Shown here: positions 32,897-42,246 of the stretch, piece after piece
Layout: each line of letters starts with the position of its first letter
How positions within the stretch are numbered: position 1 is the stretch's first letter
Assembly: GCF_031179285.1 (NCBI RefSeq)
Contig: NZ_JAPSHY010000023.1
Coordinates: 1 to 46,540, forward strand
DNA from: Microbacterium sp.
GTDB taxonomy: Bacteria; Actinomycetota; Actinomycetes; Actinomycetales; Microbacteriaceae
Length of the DNA: 46,540 nt
Direction: 5' to 3'
Made by a program: the position numbers and the translations under genes
The notes under the pieces: generated by a model
The model's database searches: none
Told to the model about the DNA's origin: nothing
Seen by the model: only the letters and a program-made list of their open reading frames with translations

Positions 32897-35024
32897 GCGA
32901 GAGGCCAGACCCGTCGACCGCGACGTCGACCCGCACGGTGTCGCCGTCGTGCACGCCGCCCGAGAGGAGCGCGGTCGCCAGCCGGTTCTGCACCTCGGAC
33001 TGGATGAGTCGCCGCAGCGGCCTCGCCCCGAAGATCGGGTCATACCCGCGTTCGGCCAGCCACGACCGGGCATCGGGTGTGACCGCGAGCGTGAGCCGGC
33101 GGTCGTGCAGGCGGCGCTGCAGCTGATCCACCGACAGCTCGACGATCTGCGCGAGGTCGTCTTCGGACAGCGCCTGGAACATCACGATGTCGTCGAGACG
33201 GTTGAGGAACTCGGGCCGGAACGACTGCCTCACGAGCGCCATCACCGACTCGCGCTTCTCGTGGATCGACAGCATCGGGTCGATGAGGATGGGCGAGCCG
33301 ATGTTGCTGGTGAGCACGAGGATGACGTTCGAGAAGTCGACCGTCCTCCCCTGACCGTCGGTGAGGCGCCCGTCGTCGAGCACCTGCAGCAGCACATCGA
33401 ACACCTCGGGGTGGGCCTTCTCGACCTCGTCGAGAAGGATCACGCTGTACGGGCGGCGTCGCACCGCCTCCGTGAGCTGACCGCCCTGCTCGTACCCGAT
33501 GTATCCGGGAGGGGCACCGACGAGACGCGAGACCGAGTGCTTCTCGCCGTACTCGGACATGTCGATGCGCACCATGGCGTGCTCGTCGTCGAAGAGGAAC
33601 TCCGCCAGGGCCTTCGCGAGCTCGGTCTTGCCGACACCGGTGGGCCCGAGGAAGAGGAACGAGCCGGTCGGGCGGCCCGGGTCACTGATGCCCGCGCGGG
33701 AGCGGCGCACGGCATCCGACACCGCCTTCACCGCGTCCTTCTGACCGATCAGCCGCTTGCCGAGCTCGGCCTCGAGGTGCAGCAGCTTCTCGCCCTCGCC
33801 CTGCAGCAGGCGCCCGACCGGGATGCCGGTCCAGGCGGCGATGACACCGGCGATGTCCTCGTCGGTGACCTGCTCGTTGACCATGCGGCCCTCGGATGCG
33901 GTCGCCGCCTCCGCCTGCTCGGCCTCGGCGATGTCGCGCTCGAGGCGTTTGATCGTCTCATACTCGAGCTTGGAGGCTCGGGTGTAGTCAGCCTCGCGCA
34001 TCGCCAGGTCGCGCTGCGTGATGGCGTCGTCGAGCTGCTTCTTGAGGTCTCCGACACGGTTGAGGCCCTGACGCTCGCGGGCCCATCGTGCCTCCAGCTC
34101 GGCGAGCTCCTTCTCGAGCTCGCCCAGCTGCTCGCGCAGCGTGCTCAGCCGCTCCTTGGACGCGGCGTCCTTCTCCTTCTTCAGCGCCAGCTCCTCGAGC
34201 TTCATCCGGTCGACCTGGCGCTTGAGCTGGTCGATCTCGACGGGAGAGGAGTCGATCTCCATCTTCAACCGCGACATCGCCTCGTCGATCAGATCGATGG
34301 CCTTGTCGGGCAGCTGCCGGGCCGGCAGGTACCGGTTCGACAGAGCGGCCGCAGCGACCAGTGCGCTGTCCGAGATCGTCACCCCGTGGTGCGCCTCGTA
34401 GCGACCCTTGAGACCGCGGAGGATCGCGATGGTGTCCTCGACCGAGGGCTCTCCCACGTAGACCTGCTGGAACCGGCGCTCGAGAGCGGCATCCTTCTCG
34501 ATGAACTCGCGGTACTCGTTGAGAGTCGTCGCCCCGATCATGCGCAGCTCGCCCCGCGCGAGCATGGGCTTGAGCATGTTGGATGCCGCGACCGAGCCCT
34601 CGCCGCCGCCGGCGCCCATGAGCACATGAAGCTCGTCGATGAAGGTGATGACCCGCCCGTCGGACTCGGTGATCTCCTTCAGCACGCTCTTCAGCCGCTC
34701 CTCGAACTGGCCGCGGTACATGGCACCGGCCACCAGGGCCGAGATGTCGAGGGAGACGAGTTCCTTGTCTTTGAGGGACTCGGCCACGTCCCCGGCGACG
34801 ATGCGCTGGGCGAGCCCCTCGACCACGGCGGTCTTGCCGACGCCCGGCTCTCCGATGAGGACGGGGTTGTTCTTCGTGCGGCGGGTGAGCACCTGGCTGA
34901 CACGGCGGATCTCGTTGTCACGGCCGATCACCGGATCGAGCTTTCCCTGACGGGCACGGTCGGTGAGGTTGATTCCGAACTGCTCGAGCGCGGACTGCTG
35001 GTCTTCCTGTGCAGGGTTGGTCAT
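32877..35024 (-). CDS. clpB: ATP-dependent disaggregase ClpB lacking the N-terminal domain
   Basis: 715 residues, against about 860 for full ClpB. ClpB rescues aggregated proteins with DnaK. The AAA+ modules are complete: Walker A GEPGVGKT at 58-65 with [10 protein letters not shown], the coiled-coil M domain at about 240-390 ([13 protein letters not shown]...), and the second Walker [11 protein letters not shown] with [18 protein letters not shown]. The two Clp_N repeats are absent; the protein starts [20 protein letters not shown], at the point where the first AAA domain begins. AGGAGG lies close before the ATG, and a HAIR element sits upstream. Could be the genome's only ClpB or a second copy. 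Confidence 0.93.
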   Translation of the reverse strand: MTNPAQEDQQSALEQFGINLTDRARQGKLDPVIGRDNEIRRVSQVLTRRTKNNPVLIGEPGVGKTAVVEGLAQRIVAGDVAESLKDKELVSLDISALVAGAMYRGQFEERLKSVLKEITESDGRVITFIDELHVLMGAGGGEGSVAASNMLKPMLARGELRMIGATTLNEYREFIEKDAALERRFQQVYVGEPSVEDTIAILRGLKGRYEAHHGVTISDSALVAAAALSNRYLPARQLPDKAIDLIDEAMSRLKMEIDSSPVEIDQLKRQVDRMKLEELALKKEKDAASKERLSTLREQLGELEKELAELEARWARERQGLNRVGDLKKQLDDAITQRDLAMREADYTRASKLEYETIKRLERDIAEAEQAEAATASEGRMVNEQVTDEDIAGVIAAWTGIPVGRLLQGEGEKLLHLEAELGKRLIGQKDAVKAVSDAVRRSRAGISDPGRPTGSFLFLGPTGVGKTELAKALAEFLFDDEHAMVRIDMSEYGEKHSVSRLVGAPPGYIGYEQGGQLTEAVRRRPYSVILLDEVEKAHPEVFDVLLQVLDDGRLTDGQGRTVDFSNVILVLTSNIGSPILIDPMLSIHEKRESVMALVRQSFRPEFLNRLDDIVMFQALSEDDLAQIVELSVDQLQRRLHDRRLTLAVTPDARSWLAERGYDPIFGARPLRRLIQSEVQNRLATALLSGGVHDGDTVRVDVAVDGSGLSLTAATG

Positions 35025-35050
35025 CGCTCCTCCTGGGAGTCTCCTTTTCA

Positions 35051-35075
35051 AAGTTGAGTTGTGATGACTCAACTT
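35051..35075. promoter_or_regulatory. HAIR element (HspR operator) of clpB
   Basis: AAGTTGAGT-N7-ACTCAACTT. The core TTGAGT-N7-ACTCAA matches the HspR consensus CTTGAGT-N7-ACTCAAG with exact spacing. TAAAGT overlapping its promoter-side edge (minus strand) is a likely -10, so HspR would block transcription until heat or unfolded-protein stress. Confidence 0.85.
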
Positions 35076-35094
35076 TACCAGAGCGGATGCCGCA

Positions 35095-36312
35095 TCACGA
35101 GCGCGCCGCCACGATCGCGTCCCACACCGCACCCGCGACGTCGCGCTTCGACCCCGCCACCGAGGCGAGGACTCCGGTCTCGCTGACGATGCGCACCGCG
35201 TTGTCGGGTATCTCGAAGCCTCGATCCCACCCGACCTCGTTGACGACCAGCAGATCGACGCCCTTGCGCTGACGCTTGCCATGCGCACGCTCGAGGAGCT
35301 CAGCTTCGTCGTTCGGCGTTTCCGCGGCGAAGGCGACGATGACCTGGCCGGCAGGCGCCCGGCCGGCCAGACGTGCAGCGGCGAGACCGGCGACGATGTC
35401 TTCGTTCTCGACGAGCTCGATCGAGGTCAGCGGCCCCGCCTCCTTGGTGAGCTTGCGCTCCGCGACCGTGGCCGGCCGGTAGTCCGCGACGGCTGCGGTC
35501 ATCACCACCACATCGGATGCCGCGGCCGCCTCCGCCATGACGGCGCCGAGTTCGGCCGCCGTGCCCGCCGACAGGATGCGGATGTTCGGATGCCGCCCAG
35601 CATCCTGCAGCACATCCCGCGAGACGTTCGTGGCCACCAGCTGCACCTCGGCTCCCCGCTCCGCCGCCTCGACGGCGAGAGCCGTGCCCTGCCGGCCGCT
35701 CGAGCGATTGCCGAGGTAGCGCACCGGATCGATCGGCTCCCGCGTGCCGCCGGCCGAGACGACCACGCGGAGTCCGTCGAGGTCTCGTGCGGCGAACACG
35801 GCGAGCGCGGCCGCGACGATCTCCTCGGGCTCGACCATGCGCCCCGGTCCCGAGTCGCCGCCGGCGAGTTCTCCCTCGGCGGGACCGACGATGCGCACGC
35901 CGCGCTCGCGCAGCGTCGCGATGTTCGCCTGGGTCGCCGGGTGCTGCCACATCTCGGCGTGCATGGCCGGAGCGATGACGACGGGGGCGGTGGTGGCGAG
36001 CAGCGTCGTGCCGAGCAGGTCGTCGGCGATACCCGCGGTCATCGTGGCGATCGTGTTCGCTGTCGCCGGCGCGATGATCACGAGCTCGGCGGCCTGGCCG
36101 AGCGCGACATGTCGCACGCGCGCGACGTCGTCGTGAACACTGGTCGTGACAGGATGCCGACTGATCGCCTCCCACGTCGGCGTGCCGACGAAGCGCAGCG
36201 CATCGTCCGTCGGGATGACGGTCACATCATGCCCCGCCTTGATGAGCAGGCGCACGAGGTGCACCGTCTTGTAGGCGGCGATGCCACCGGTCACTCCGAC
36301 GACGATATTCAC
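35095..36312 (-). CDS. coaBC: Phosphopantothenoylcysteine decarboxylase / synthetase
   Basis: 405 residues from GTG 36312. The bifunctional enzyme makes 4'-phosphopantetheine for coenzyme A. The CoaC half (1-185) has [30 protein letters not shown] and APAMHAEMW; the CoaB half has [25 protein letters not shown] and [17 protein letters not shown] six bases before the GTG fits a leaderless start; the long open frame upstream (to 36972) is the antisense of the NRDE gene. Divergent from NRDE. Confidence 0.94.
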   Translation of the reverse strand: MNIVVGVTGGIAAYKTVHLVRLLIKAGHDVTVIPTDDALRFVGTPTWEAISRHPVTTSVHDDVARVRHVALGQAAELVIIAPATANTIATMTAGIADDLLGTTLLATTAPVVIAPAMHAEMWQHPATQANIATLRERGVRIVGPAEGELAGGDSGPGRMVEPEEIVAAALAVFAARDLDGLRVVVSAGGTREPIDPVRYLGNRSSGRQGTALAVEAAERGAEVQLVATNVSRDVLQDAGRHPNIRILSAGTAAELGAVMAEAAAASDVVVMTAAVADYRPATVAERKLTKEAGPLTSIELVENEDIVAGLAAARLAGRAPAGQVIVAFAAETPNDEAELLERAHGKRQRKGVDLLVVNEVGWDRGFEIPDNAVRIVSETGVLASVAGSKRDVAGAVWDAIVAARS

Positions 36313-36318
36313 CCCTTG

Positions 36319-36324
36319 ATTCTG
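36319..36324 (-). promoter_or_regulatory. -10 box of coaBC
   Basis: CAGAAT on the minus strand, six bases before GTG 36312; supports that start. Confidence 0.4.
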
Positions 36325-36372
36325 CCCCAGGGGAGGACGCCGTGGGCCGCCCTTCCGCGTCCGACGCGCACC

Positions 36373-36378
36373 TAGACT
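36373..36378 (+). promoter_or_regulatory. -10 box of the NRDE gene
   Basis: TAGACT, seven bases before GTG 36386; leaderless. Confidence 0.6.
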
Positions 36379-36385
36379 GGCGGTC

Positions 36386-37087
36386 GTGTGCACGGTCGTG
36401 ATCGATGTCGAGGATGTGGGGCGGGCGCGGTTGCTCGCGGTGCGCGATGAGGATCCACTGCGCGAGTGGGACGCGCTGGGCGCGTGGTGGCCGGAGCAGT
36501 ATCCAGGAGTATCAGGCATCCGCGACCGCCGGGCCGGCGGCGCCTGGCTCGCCGTGAACAGCGCCGAAAGGCGACTGGCCGTGTTGCTCAATCGAGCCGA
36601 CGTGCTCGGGCTTCCGCCCGACCACGTGCGATCGAGAGGCTCGCTCGCGTTGGAATCCGTCGTGGGCCGATCCCCCGTGGCCCCCCTGCCGATGCACGGC
36701 TTCAATCTGCTCGAGGTCGGCCCGGACGGCGCGCGCGTGCTGTCGTGGGATGGCGACGTGCTGCGCGACACGTCGATTCCGGCCGGGGTGCACATGATCG
36801 CCCACGACGATCTCGACGATCCGGCCACGCCGCGGATCGCCGCGTGGTTGCCGGAGTTCCGCGCTCTCGAGGAGGCGGGTGAAGACCGCGACTGGGTGGA
36901 CCGGTGGACGACGCTGCTCGCATCGAGCGCGCACCTGTCGCCCGAGGACGACAGGGCGATCATCCGCGACAACCGCCCGCACGGCTACCCCACCCAGTCG
37001 CTCCTCTACTGCGTGGCATCCGTCGGGCCCGCCGGGATCGACGTGCGCGACCAGGCGCTCCCCCGCCCGGGCCACTGGTCGGCGTGA
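36386..37087 (+). CDS. NRDE / TANGO2-family protein
   Basis: 233 residues beginning MCTVV, which fits an exposed N-terminal Cys2 as in Ntn-type hydrolase relatives of TANGO2. The family motif, normally NRDE, reads LAVRDEDPLREWDALGAWW here, followed by GIRDRRAGGAWLAVN. Eukaryotic TANGO2 has been tied to heme handling and lipid metabolism, but the bacterial role is not settled. Leaderless start by TAGACT. It is convergent with the GlxA-type regulator. Family assignment is fairly sure; function open. Confidence 0.85.
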   Translation: MCTVVIDVEDVGRARLLAVRDEDPLREWDALGAWWPEQYPGVSGIRDRRAGGAWLAVNSAERRLAVLLNRADVLGLPPDHVRSRGSLALESVVGRSPVAPLPMHGFNLLEVGPDGARVLSWDGDVLRDTSIPAGVHMIAHDDLDDPATPRIAAWLPEFRALEEAGEDRDWVDRWTTLLASSAHLSPEDDRAIIRDNRPHGYPTQSLLYCVASVGPAGIDVRDQALPRPGHWSA

Positions 37088-37112
37088 GCGGTCGCTCGCC
37101 GATGCTGGCCGG

Positions 37113-38084
37113 CTACGCCGCGGGCATCTCCGAGTCCGTGCACGAGAACCGGGCGCGGTACGCCGTCGGCGTCACGCCGAGCACTCGCGCGAAGTTCTGC
37201 CGCAGAACGGCGGCCGATCCGAAACCGCATTCCTCGGCGACCTGATCGAGACCGAGGTCGGTGCGCTCCAGCATCCGCTGCGCGTGGATGATCCGCTGGC
37301 GCGCGAGCCAGGCCGCCGGTGTCGCGCCGTACTCGGCTTTGAACCGGCGGGCGAAGGTGCGCGGCGACATGAGTGCTCGCGCGGCGAGCTGATCGACGCT
37401 GAGTTCATCTCGCAGGTGCTCGACCGCCCAGTCGGCGACCGCCGAGAGTGAATCACTGGCGACCACCGGGATCGGCCTGTCGATGAACTGCGCCTGGCCT
37501 CCGTCGCGCTGGGGCGGCACCACCATACGCCGGGCGATCCGGTTGGTGAGTTCTGCGCCGACCTCCAGGCGCAGAAGGTGAAGGCACGCATCGAGGCCGG
37601 CCGCCGTGCCCGCACTGGTGATGATCCGCCCGTCCTGCACGAACAGCACATCGGGATCGATGTCGATCTGCGGGTACATCGCCGACATCTCGTCGGCGTA
37701 CATCCAGTGCGTGGTGGCTCGGCGCCCGTCGAGCACGCCGGCCGCTGCGAGGATGAACGACCCGCTGCAGACGGTCAGCACCCATGCGCCCCGCGCAACA
37801 GCATCGCGAGCGAGTTCGATGAGCCGCTGGTCGATCCTTCCCCAATAGGGCCTCGGCACCGGGCAGAACACCACCAGGTCGGCCTCGTACGCGAATGAGA
37901 GGTCGTTCTCGACGTTGATCGAGAAGCCGAGCTTCGACTGCACGACGCCCGCCTCCGGGGCGACGATGCGGAAGTCGAAGTTCGGCACACCGTCATCGGA
38001 TCGGTCGAGGCCGAAGGCTTCGCAGGCGACACCGAACTCGAACGGCGCGAATCCATCCTGAACGACACAGGCGACGGTTTTCAT
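37113..38084 (-). CDS. GlxA-type AraC-family regulator with DJ-1/PfpI domain
   Basis: 323 residues. The N-terminal class I glutamine amidotransferase-like/DJ-1 domain (3-175) has the nucleophile elbow TVCSGSFILAAAG followed by TTHW; the C-terminal AraC module (about 215-315) has two helix-turn-helix motifs, MSPRTFARRFKAEYGATPAAW and CGFGSAAVLRQNF. Relatives regulate arginine, carnitine or other amine metabolism. GGGAG lies five bases before ATG 38084; a GTG two codons earlier is an alternative. Divergent from a 53-residue membrane protein with 88 bases between. No metabolic target is evident nearby. Confidence 0.9.
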   Translation of the reverse strand: MKTVACVVQDGFAPFEFGVACEAFGLDRSDDGVPNFDFRIVAPEAGVVQSKLGFSINVENDLSFAYEADLVVFCPVPRPYWGRIDQRLIELARDAVARGAWVLTVCSGSFILAAAGVLDGRRATTHWMYADEMSAMYPQIDIDPDVLFVQDGRIITSAGTAAGLDACLHLLRLEVGAELTNRIARRMVVPPQRDGGQAQFIDRPIPVVASDSLSAVADWAVEHLRDELSVDQLAARALMSPRTFARRFKAEYGATPAAWLARQRIIHAQRMLERTDLGLDQVAEECGFGSAAVLRQNFARVLGVTPTAYRARFSCTDSEMPAA

Positions 38085-38159
38085 GGGCACTCCCGGGGCT
38101 TGGCAGTTTTTCTACGATTAACGTCCTTCCTGCCACTCGTGGCGGAAGAACTTCGGTCG

Positions 38160-38165
38160 TAGCGT
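38160..38165 (+). promoter_or_regulatory. -10 box of the 53-residue gene
   Basis: TAGCGT, seven bases before ATG 38173; leaderless. Confidence 0.6.
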
Positions 38166-38172
38166 TTCTGCC

Positions 38173-38334
38173 ATGATACTCATCATCCTCCTCGCCGCCA
38201 CCGCCATCTGGGCGATCGTCGCGGGCATCATCGAGATCCGTCGAGACGGATACCGCCAGGAACCGACCGACTGGAGCCGTGTCGCAGAGCGCGACGTGCT
38301 CCACCGTGCCGAGTCCGGGCACGCCTACCGCTGA
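38173..38334 (+). CDS. Small membrane protein (53 aa)
   Basis: Starts MILIILLAATAIWAIVAGII, a single membrane span at the very N-terminus, followed by a charged cytoplasmic-type tail (RRDGYRQEPTDWSRV...) ending HAYR. A TAGCGT box seven bases upstream and the position between divergent and same-strand genes support a real gene. I do not recognise a family; small single-span proteins of this kind often modulate a membrane partner, and the LysE exporter gene follows, though with its own promoter. Confidence 0.7.
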   Translation: MILIILLAATAIWAIVAGIIEIRRDGYRQEPTDWSRVAERDVLHRAESGHAYR

Positions 38335-38358
38335 GCGCCGAGCTCGGCGTCAGCCCGG

Positions 38359-38364
38359 TAGGGT
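38359..38364 (+). promoter_or_regulatory. -10 box of LysE-family gene
   Basis: TAGGGT, six bases before ATG 38371; leaderless. Confidence 0.6.
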
Positions 38365-38370
38365 CTGTTC

Positions 38371-39003
38371 ATGATCCCGATCGACAGCCTCCTGGCGTTC
38401 CTCGTCACCTCGGTGGTGATCATCGTGATCCCCGGGCCGAGCGTGCTGTTCGTGATCGGCCGATCGATCGCCCTCGGCCGACGCGCAGGTCTGCTCAGCG
38501 TGATCGGCAACGCCCTCGGCACGATCCCCGCGGTGGTGGCGGTGGCCTTCGGCGTCGGGGCGATCGTCGCTTCGTCCGTCGTCGCCTTCACGATCATCAA
38601 AATCGCCGGTGCCGCCTACCTGGTATGGCTCGGCATCCAGGCGATCCGGCACCGCCACGCGTCGACCGCAGCGTCCGACCGTGCGCCGTCCTCTGCCGCG
38701 AGATTGCTCCGTCAGGGCTTCATCGTCGGACTCACGAATCCGAAGACGATCGCGTTCTTCGTCGCCGTCCTGCCACAGTTCGTCGCCCCGGCATCCGGCG
38801 CCGTCTGGGCCCAGCTGCTGCTTCTGGGGCTCTCCTTCCAGGCTCTCGCGCTCGTCTGCGACTCGGTCTGGGCCCTCGCGGCCGGTACGGCACGAGCCTG
38901 GTTCGCCCGTTCCCCTCGTCGCATCGTGGCACTGTCGGGCACCGGAGGCGCGATGATGATCGGTCTCGGCGGCACGATGGCGCTCACGGGCTCCAAGAGC
39001 TGA
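38371..39003 (+). CDS. LysE/RhtB-family amino acid exporter
   Basis: 210 residues with six membrane spans. The motif IPGPSVLFVIGRSIALGRRAG between spans 1 and 2, and GLTNPKTIAFFVAVLPQFV in the middle, are the hallmarks of LysE/RhtB translocators that export amino acids or homoserine lactone-like molecules. The substrate cannot be named. Own leaderless promoter. A GlxA-type regulator, a family that often handles amino-acid metabolism, is coded close by. Confidence 0.92.
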   Translation: MIPIDSLLAFLVTSVVIIVIPGPSVLFVIGRSIALGRRAGLLSVIGNALGTIPAVVAVAFGVGAIVASSVVAFTIIKIAGAAYLVWLGIQAIRHRHASTAASDRAPSSAARLLRQGFIVGLTNPKTIAFFVAVLPQFVAPASGAVWAQLLLLGLSFQALALVCDSVWALAAGTARAWFARSPRRIVALSGTGGAMMIGLGGTMALTGSKS

Positions 39004-39054
39004 GCTGTCGGCCGGCGCGAGCGGCGATCTTCACCACACCACGTCGAACAGGAC

Positions 39055-39060
39055 TACGCT
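39055..39060 (+). promoter_or_regulatory. -10 box of the Pro/Gln-rich membrane protein gene
   Basis: TACGCT, seven bases before ATG 39068; leaderless. Confidence 0.6.
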
Positions 39061-39067
39061 CATCGAC

Positions 39068-39637
39068 ATGAGCGAGCCGCAGCAGCCTCCCGTCCCGCCT
39101 TCCGAGCAGGTGTCGCCCGCGCTCCCGCCGGCCCCGCCCGCAGCTGCACCGCAACAGCACCCCGCGGCGCAACCGGCGCAACCCGCGCAGCCGGTCGCCG
39201 CGCATCCGGCACCTCAGTCCTACCCCGCGCAGCATCAGCCTCAGGCGGCGCCGCAGCCGCCCTACCCTCCCACGATGCAGCAGTCTCCGGGCCAGCAGCC
39301 CTACCCGTCCTACGCAAGGGACCGGGCCGGCGGTGGCAACTCACTCGGTCGCGTCGCGTTCATCGTCGCGGCGATCACCCTCGCGGTCGAACTGCTCTCG
39401 ATCCTCATGTGGCCGATCCTCTATCGCACGGGCGAGATGGAGGTCGCCGACGTCCTGAACACCGCCGTGCGGCTGCTGACGTTCGCGGGCTTCGCTGCGG
39501 CGCTCGTCCTCGGCATCGTGGCTCTCCGCCGCGAAAGGGCGAACCTGCTGGCGGGAATCGCCGTCGGAATAGCGGGTGCCGCCGTGCTGGGCATCGTGTT
39601 CGGCTGGATATCCGGACTGTTCTACAGCTTCATCTGA
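39068..39637 (+). CDS. Membrane protein with Pro/Ala/Gln-rich N-terminus
   Basis: 189 residues. The first 90 are low-complexity (P, A, Q, Y rich, with PQPPYPPT and SYARDR), then three or four membrane spans (RVAFIVAAITLAVELLSIL, LLTFAGFAAALVLGIVALRR, AGIAVGIAGAAVLGIVFGW). This layout is common for unassigned actinobacterial DUF4190-like proteins. Its last 16 bases overlap the tail of the glycosyltransferase gene on the other strand. Function unknown. Confidence 0.85.
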   Translation: MSEPQQPPVPPSEQVSPALPPAPPAAAPQQHPAAQPAQPAQPVAAHPAPQSYPAQHQPQAAPQPPYPPTMQQSPGQQPYPSYARDRAGGGNSLGRVAFIVAAITLAVELLSILMWPILYRTGEMEVADVLNTAVRLLTFAGFAAALVLGIVALRRERANLLAGIAVGIAGAAVLGIVFGWISGLFYSFI

Positions 39638-40851
39638 CGCGAGTCGAGCACGCGCTCGTACACTTCGAGCATCGCCGCGGTCCGCGACGACTGAAGGAAG
39701 GCCTCGGCGACCTCCGGAAGTGGCGACGGCGCTGTGCCCGCCCTGATGTCGGATGCCGCCGTGCGCAGCGTCTCCGTCAGCGCCTCCGCACGTCGCGCGT
39801 CGAGGTCGCCGGTCGAGGCGCCTTCGACCGGGGGGACGGCCCACAGACCCCCGCCGAGTTCTGCCGCGATGTCGGGGTCGCTGATCACCGACGGCGTCCC
39901 GAGCGTCGCCGCCTCGAACGGCGTCATGCCCTGGGTCTCGAATCCGATCGACGTCTGCACGAGAGCGTCGGCCGCGCTGATCCGGGCGAGCGTCTCGGGA
40001 TAGGTGAGCCGGCCGGCGAACCGCACCCCTGGGAGGCCGGCCACGATCCGCTCGGCGGCTGCGCGCTGCGCTCCGCCGCCGATGATCTCGAGTTCGGACT
40101 CCACGCCTGATGCGGCATAAGCCTCCAGGAACGGCAGCAATCGTTTTTCCGGACTCATCCGCCCCAGCCAGACGAAGCGCGGCGGTCCCGGCATCCGCTC
40201 GACCGCGGCCGCGGCGAGTGTCGCGTCGCGCAGGTCGTCGTCGATTCCGTTCCAGATCACGTCCACGTCCGCGAACACGCCATGCCGCTCGAGGCGTTTC
40301 GCGAAGTGCGTCGAGGGCGCGGTGACCGCATCGGCGCCGGCGGCGAGACCGCGCAGATACGCCCAGCCGTCTGATCCGGCGCCCGCGGCGCCGCCACGCA
40401 GCGACCACCGTCGCCAAGCGTTCAGGGCGGCGAGCGCGGGGCGATGCAGCCGAGTGACGGCGCGGATGCCGACATCGACGCGGTTGTGCATGGTGTGCAC
40501 CACCGGGATGCCGTGGCGCCGCGCGAACCGGTGGCCGATGAAGGCGCCCCAGAAGTCCGCCTGTACGTGCACGAGATCGACCCGAGGCCGGTGGGTGAGC
40601 GCGTGATCGAGGAATCGGTCGGCCGAACGGCCCGGCCAGCTCATCGAGTACTCGCGGTCCGGGGTGATCGGCACAGATGGCAGGTCGACGGACGCGGGAT
40701 CCGCGGCCGACGCGCGCGGGCCGTGCATCCGCGGCCCGACGACCGTCACGGTGTGACCGGCGCGCTCGAGGAACTTGCGCTGCAGCCGCATCGACACCTG
40801 AGCACCCCCGAGCGAATCGAGATGCTGATCGCCGAAGAAGACGATGTGCAT
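39622..40851 (-). CDS. Family-4 (GT-B) glycosyltransferase
   Basis: 409 residues. The N-terminal half starts HIVFFGDQHLDSLGGAQVSM, and the C-terminal half has FVWLGRMSPEKRLLPFLEAY for nucleotide-sugar phosphate binding and FETQGMTPFEAATLGTPSV, an EX7E-like element (here Glu is partly replaced: E-T-Q-G-M-T-P-F-E). Predicted to act at the cytoplasmic face in glycolipid or cell-wall polysaccharide synthesis. It starts two bases after the stop of the second glycosyltransferase gene, so the two are one operon and probably act in sequence. Confidence 0.88.
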   Translation of the reverse strand: MHIVFFGDQHLDSLGGAQVSMRLQRKFLERAGHTVTVVGPRMHGPRASAADPASVDLPSVPITPDREYSMSWPGRSADRFLDHALTHRPRVDLVHVQADFWGAFIGHRFARRHGIPVVHTMHNRVDVGIRAVTRLHRPALAALNAWRRWSLRGGAAGAGSDGWAYLRGLAAGADAVTAPSTHFAKRLERHGVFADVDVIWNGIDDDLRDATLAAAAVERMPGPPRFVWLGRMSPEKRLLPFLEAYAASGVESELEIIGGGAQRAAAERIVAGLPGVRFAGRLTYPETLARISAADALVQTSIGFETQGMTPFEAATLGTPSVISDPDIAAELGGGLWAVPPVEGASTGDLDARRAEALTETLRTAASDIRAGTAPSPLPEVAEAFLQSSRTAAMLEVYERVLDSRQMKL

Positions 40852-40853
40852 GA

Positions 40854-42080
40854 CTAGGCGGGCAGCGGCTCGTCGCGGTACAGCGCCTCGAATGTGTCGA
40901 GAGTGCGGTTGATGTCATGGATGACCACACCGTCGAGCGACGCCTGCTGCATGCGCTCGTACTCGGCGGGTTCCGCCGTGAGGACGTCGGTCAGTCGCGC
41001 CGTGAGCTCATCGACATCGCCGGGCTGGAAGAGGTAGCCGTTCTCGCCGTCGTGGACGAGGTGCGGGAGGGCGACGGCATCGGCTGCGACGACGGGGAGG
41101 GCGGATGCCATCGCCTCCATCGTCGCGATCGATTGCAGTTCGGCGATCGAGGCGATGGCGAAGACCGATGCCCGGGAGTACAGGGCCCGTAGCTCCTCAT
41201 CGGAGATGCGACCGTGGAAGGTCACCTGCTCCGACAGCCCGAGTTCGGCGGTCAGATGCTCGAGGCTCTTGCGCTGATCGCCGCCGCCGACGATGTCGAA
41301 CGTGACGTCGAGCGCGGGATCGAGCTTCGCGATCGCCCGCAGGATGACGTCGATCTGCTTCTCGGCCGTCAGCCGCCCGACGAAGATCACACGATTCTTC
41401 TCGCGCTGCCCGAGCACGGGGGAGTAGTGGGAGCGGTCGATTCCGCAGCTGACCGGGATCACGCCCTTGATGTCGACCGTGCGCTCGAGGAAGTCGGCCG
41501 CGCGCCTGGTCGGCGTCGTCACCGCCCGGACCGTCGACAGCGTGCGGCGGGCATCGCCCCAGGCGAACTTCACGATGTTGCGGTCGACGACGTCCGGGAA
41601 GATCGAGTGATCGAGGATGTTCTCGGGCATGACGTGATTGGTGGCGACGACGGGAATGCCGCGCTCATGCGCGATCCGGGCGAGGCCGCGACCGATGATG
41701 ATGTGCGACTGGATGTGCACGACATCAGGCTGCACCCGGTCGAGGACCTTCCGCGCATAGTGCTTGGAGCGCCATGGCCAGACGAAACGCAGCCAGTCGT
41801 GCGGGGTCCACCTCACCGAGGGCAGGCGGTGAAGCGTCATCGGCTCGCCCTCGATGACCTCGGTGCGCGGCTGCGCGCGCCGGTACGCCTGATTGGGCGC
41901 GGAGACGTGCACGTCGTGGCCCCGCTGCACGAGTCCTGCGGCGAGGCGCTCGGCGAATCGGGCCGCTCCGTTGATGTCGGGGGCGAAGGTGTCACAGCCG
42001 ATCAGGATCTTCAGGGGGAGACCGGCGGAGGGCGCGCTCGACGGTGCGGTCGCAGGGATCGGATCGTCGGGGGAGGTCAC
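40854..42080 (-). CDS. Family-4 (GT-B) glycosyltransferase
   Basis: 408 residues from GTG 42080. It has GCDTFAPDINGAARFAERLA at the acceptor side, VQPDVVHIQSHIIIGRGLA, and a donor-binding half with VIFVGRLTAEKQIDVILRAI and AELQSIATMEAMASALPVVA (E-X7-E). The pattern is that of actinobacterial mannosyl- or glucosyltransferases acting on phosphatidylinositol or diacylglycerol lipids; the exact sugar is not clear. First of a two-gene operon; TACCGT about 12 bases before the start may be the -10. Confidence 0.9.
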   Translation of the reverse strand: MTSPDDPIPATAPSSAPSAGLPLKILIGCDTFAPDINGAARFAERLAAGLVQRGHDVHVSAPNQAYRRAQPRTEVIEGEPMTLHRLPSVRWTPHDWLRFVWPWRSKHYARKVLDRVQPDVVHIQSHIIIGRGLARIAHERGIPVVATNHVMPENILDHSIFPDVVDRNIVKFAWGDARRTLSTVRAVTTPTRRAADFLERTVDIKGVIPVSCGIDRSHYSPVLGQREKNRVIFVGRLTAEKQIDVILRAIAKLDPALDVTFDIVGGGDQRKSLEHLTAELGLSEQVTFHGRISDEELRALYSRASVFAIASIAELQSIATMEAMASALPVVAADAVALPHLVHDGENGYLFQPGDVDELTARLTDVLTAEPAEYERMQQASLDGVVIHDINRTLDTFEALYRDEPLPA

Positions 42081-42234
42081 AGATGCTGCCTTACGGTACG
42101 GCGTCCACGGAATAGGAGCCCGGATCGGGCGCTGGCCACTCTACCCGAGGGCTCAGCGGACGCCGATCAGCCATTCCGGAGAACTCTCGAGGCGGGCATC
42201 CGCTCGCACATATCGAACTCGCGGGTTCTGCCCG

Positions 42235-42240
42235 TAGCGT
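42235..42240 (+). promoter_or_regulatory. -10 box of the 196-residue unknown gene
   Basis: TAGCGT, six bases before ATG 42247; leaderless. Confidence 0.6.
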
Positions 42241-42246
42241 GGAGGC

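Noticed and set aside
31845..35057. 1070-residue plus-strand open frame over the UvrA-like gene end and clpB
   Set aside because: Frame-shifted and antisense shadow of two real genes.
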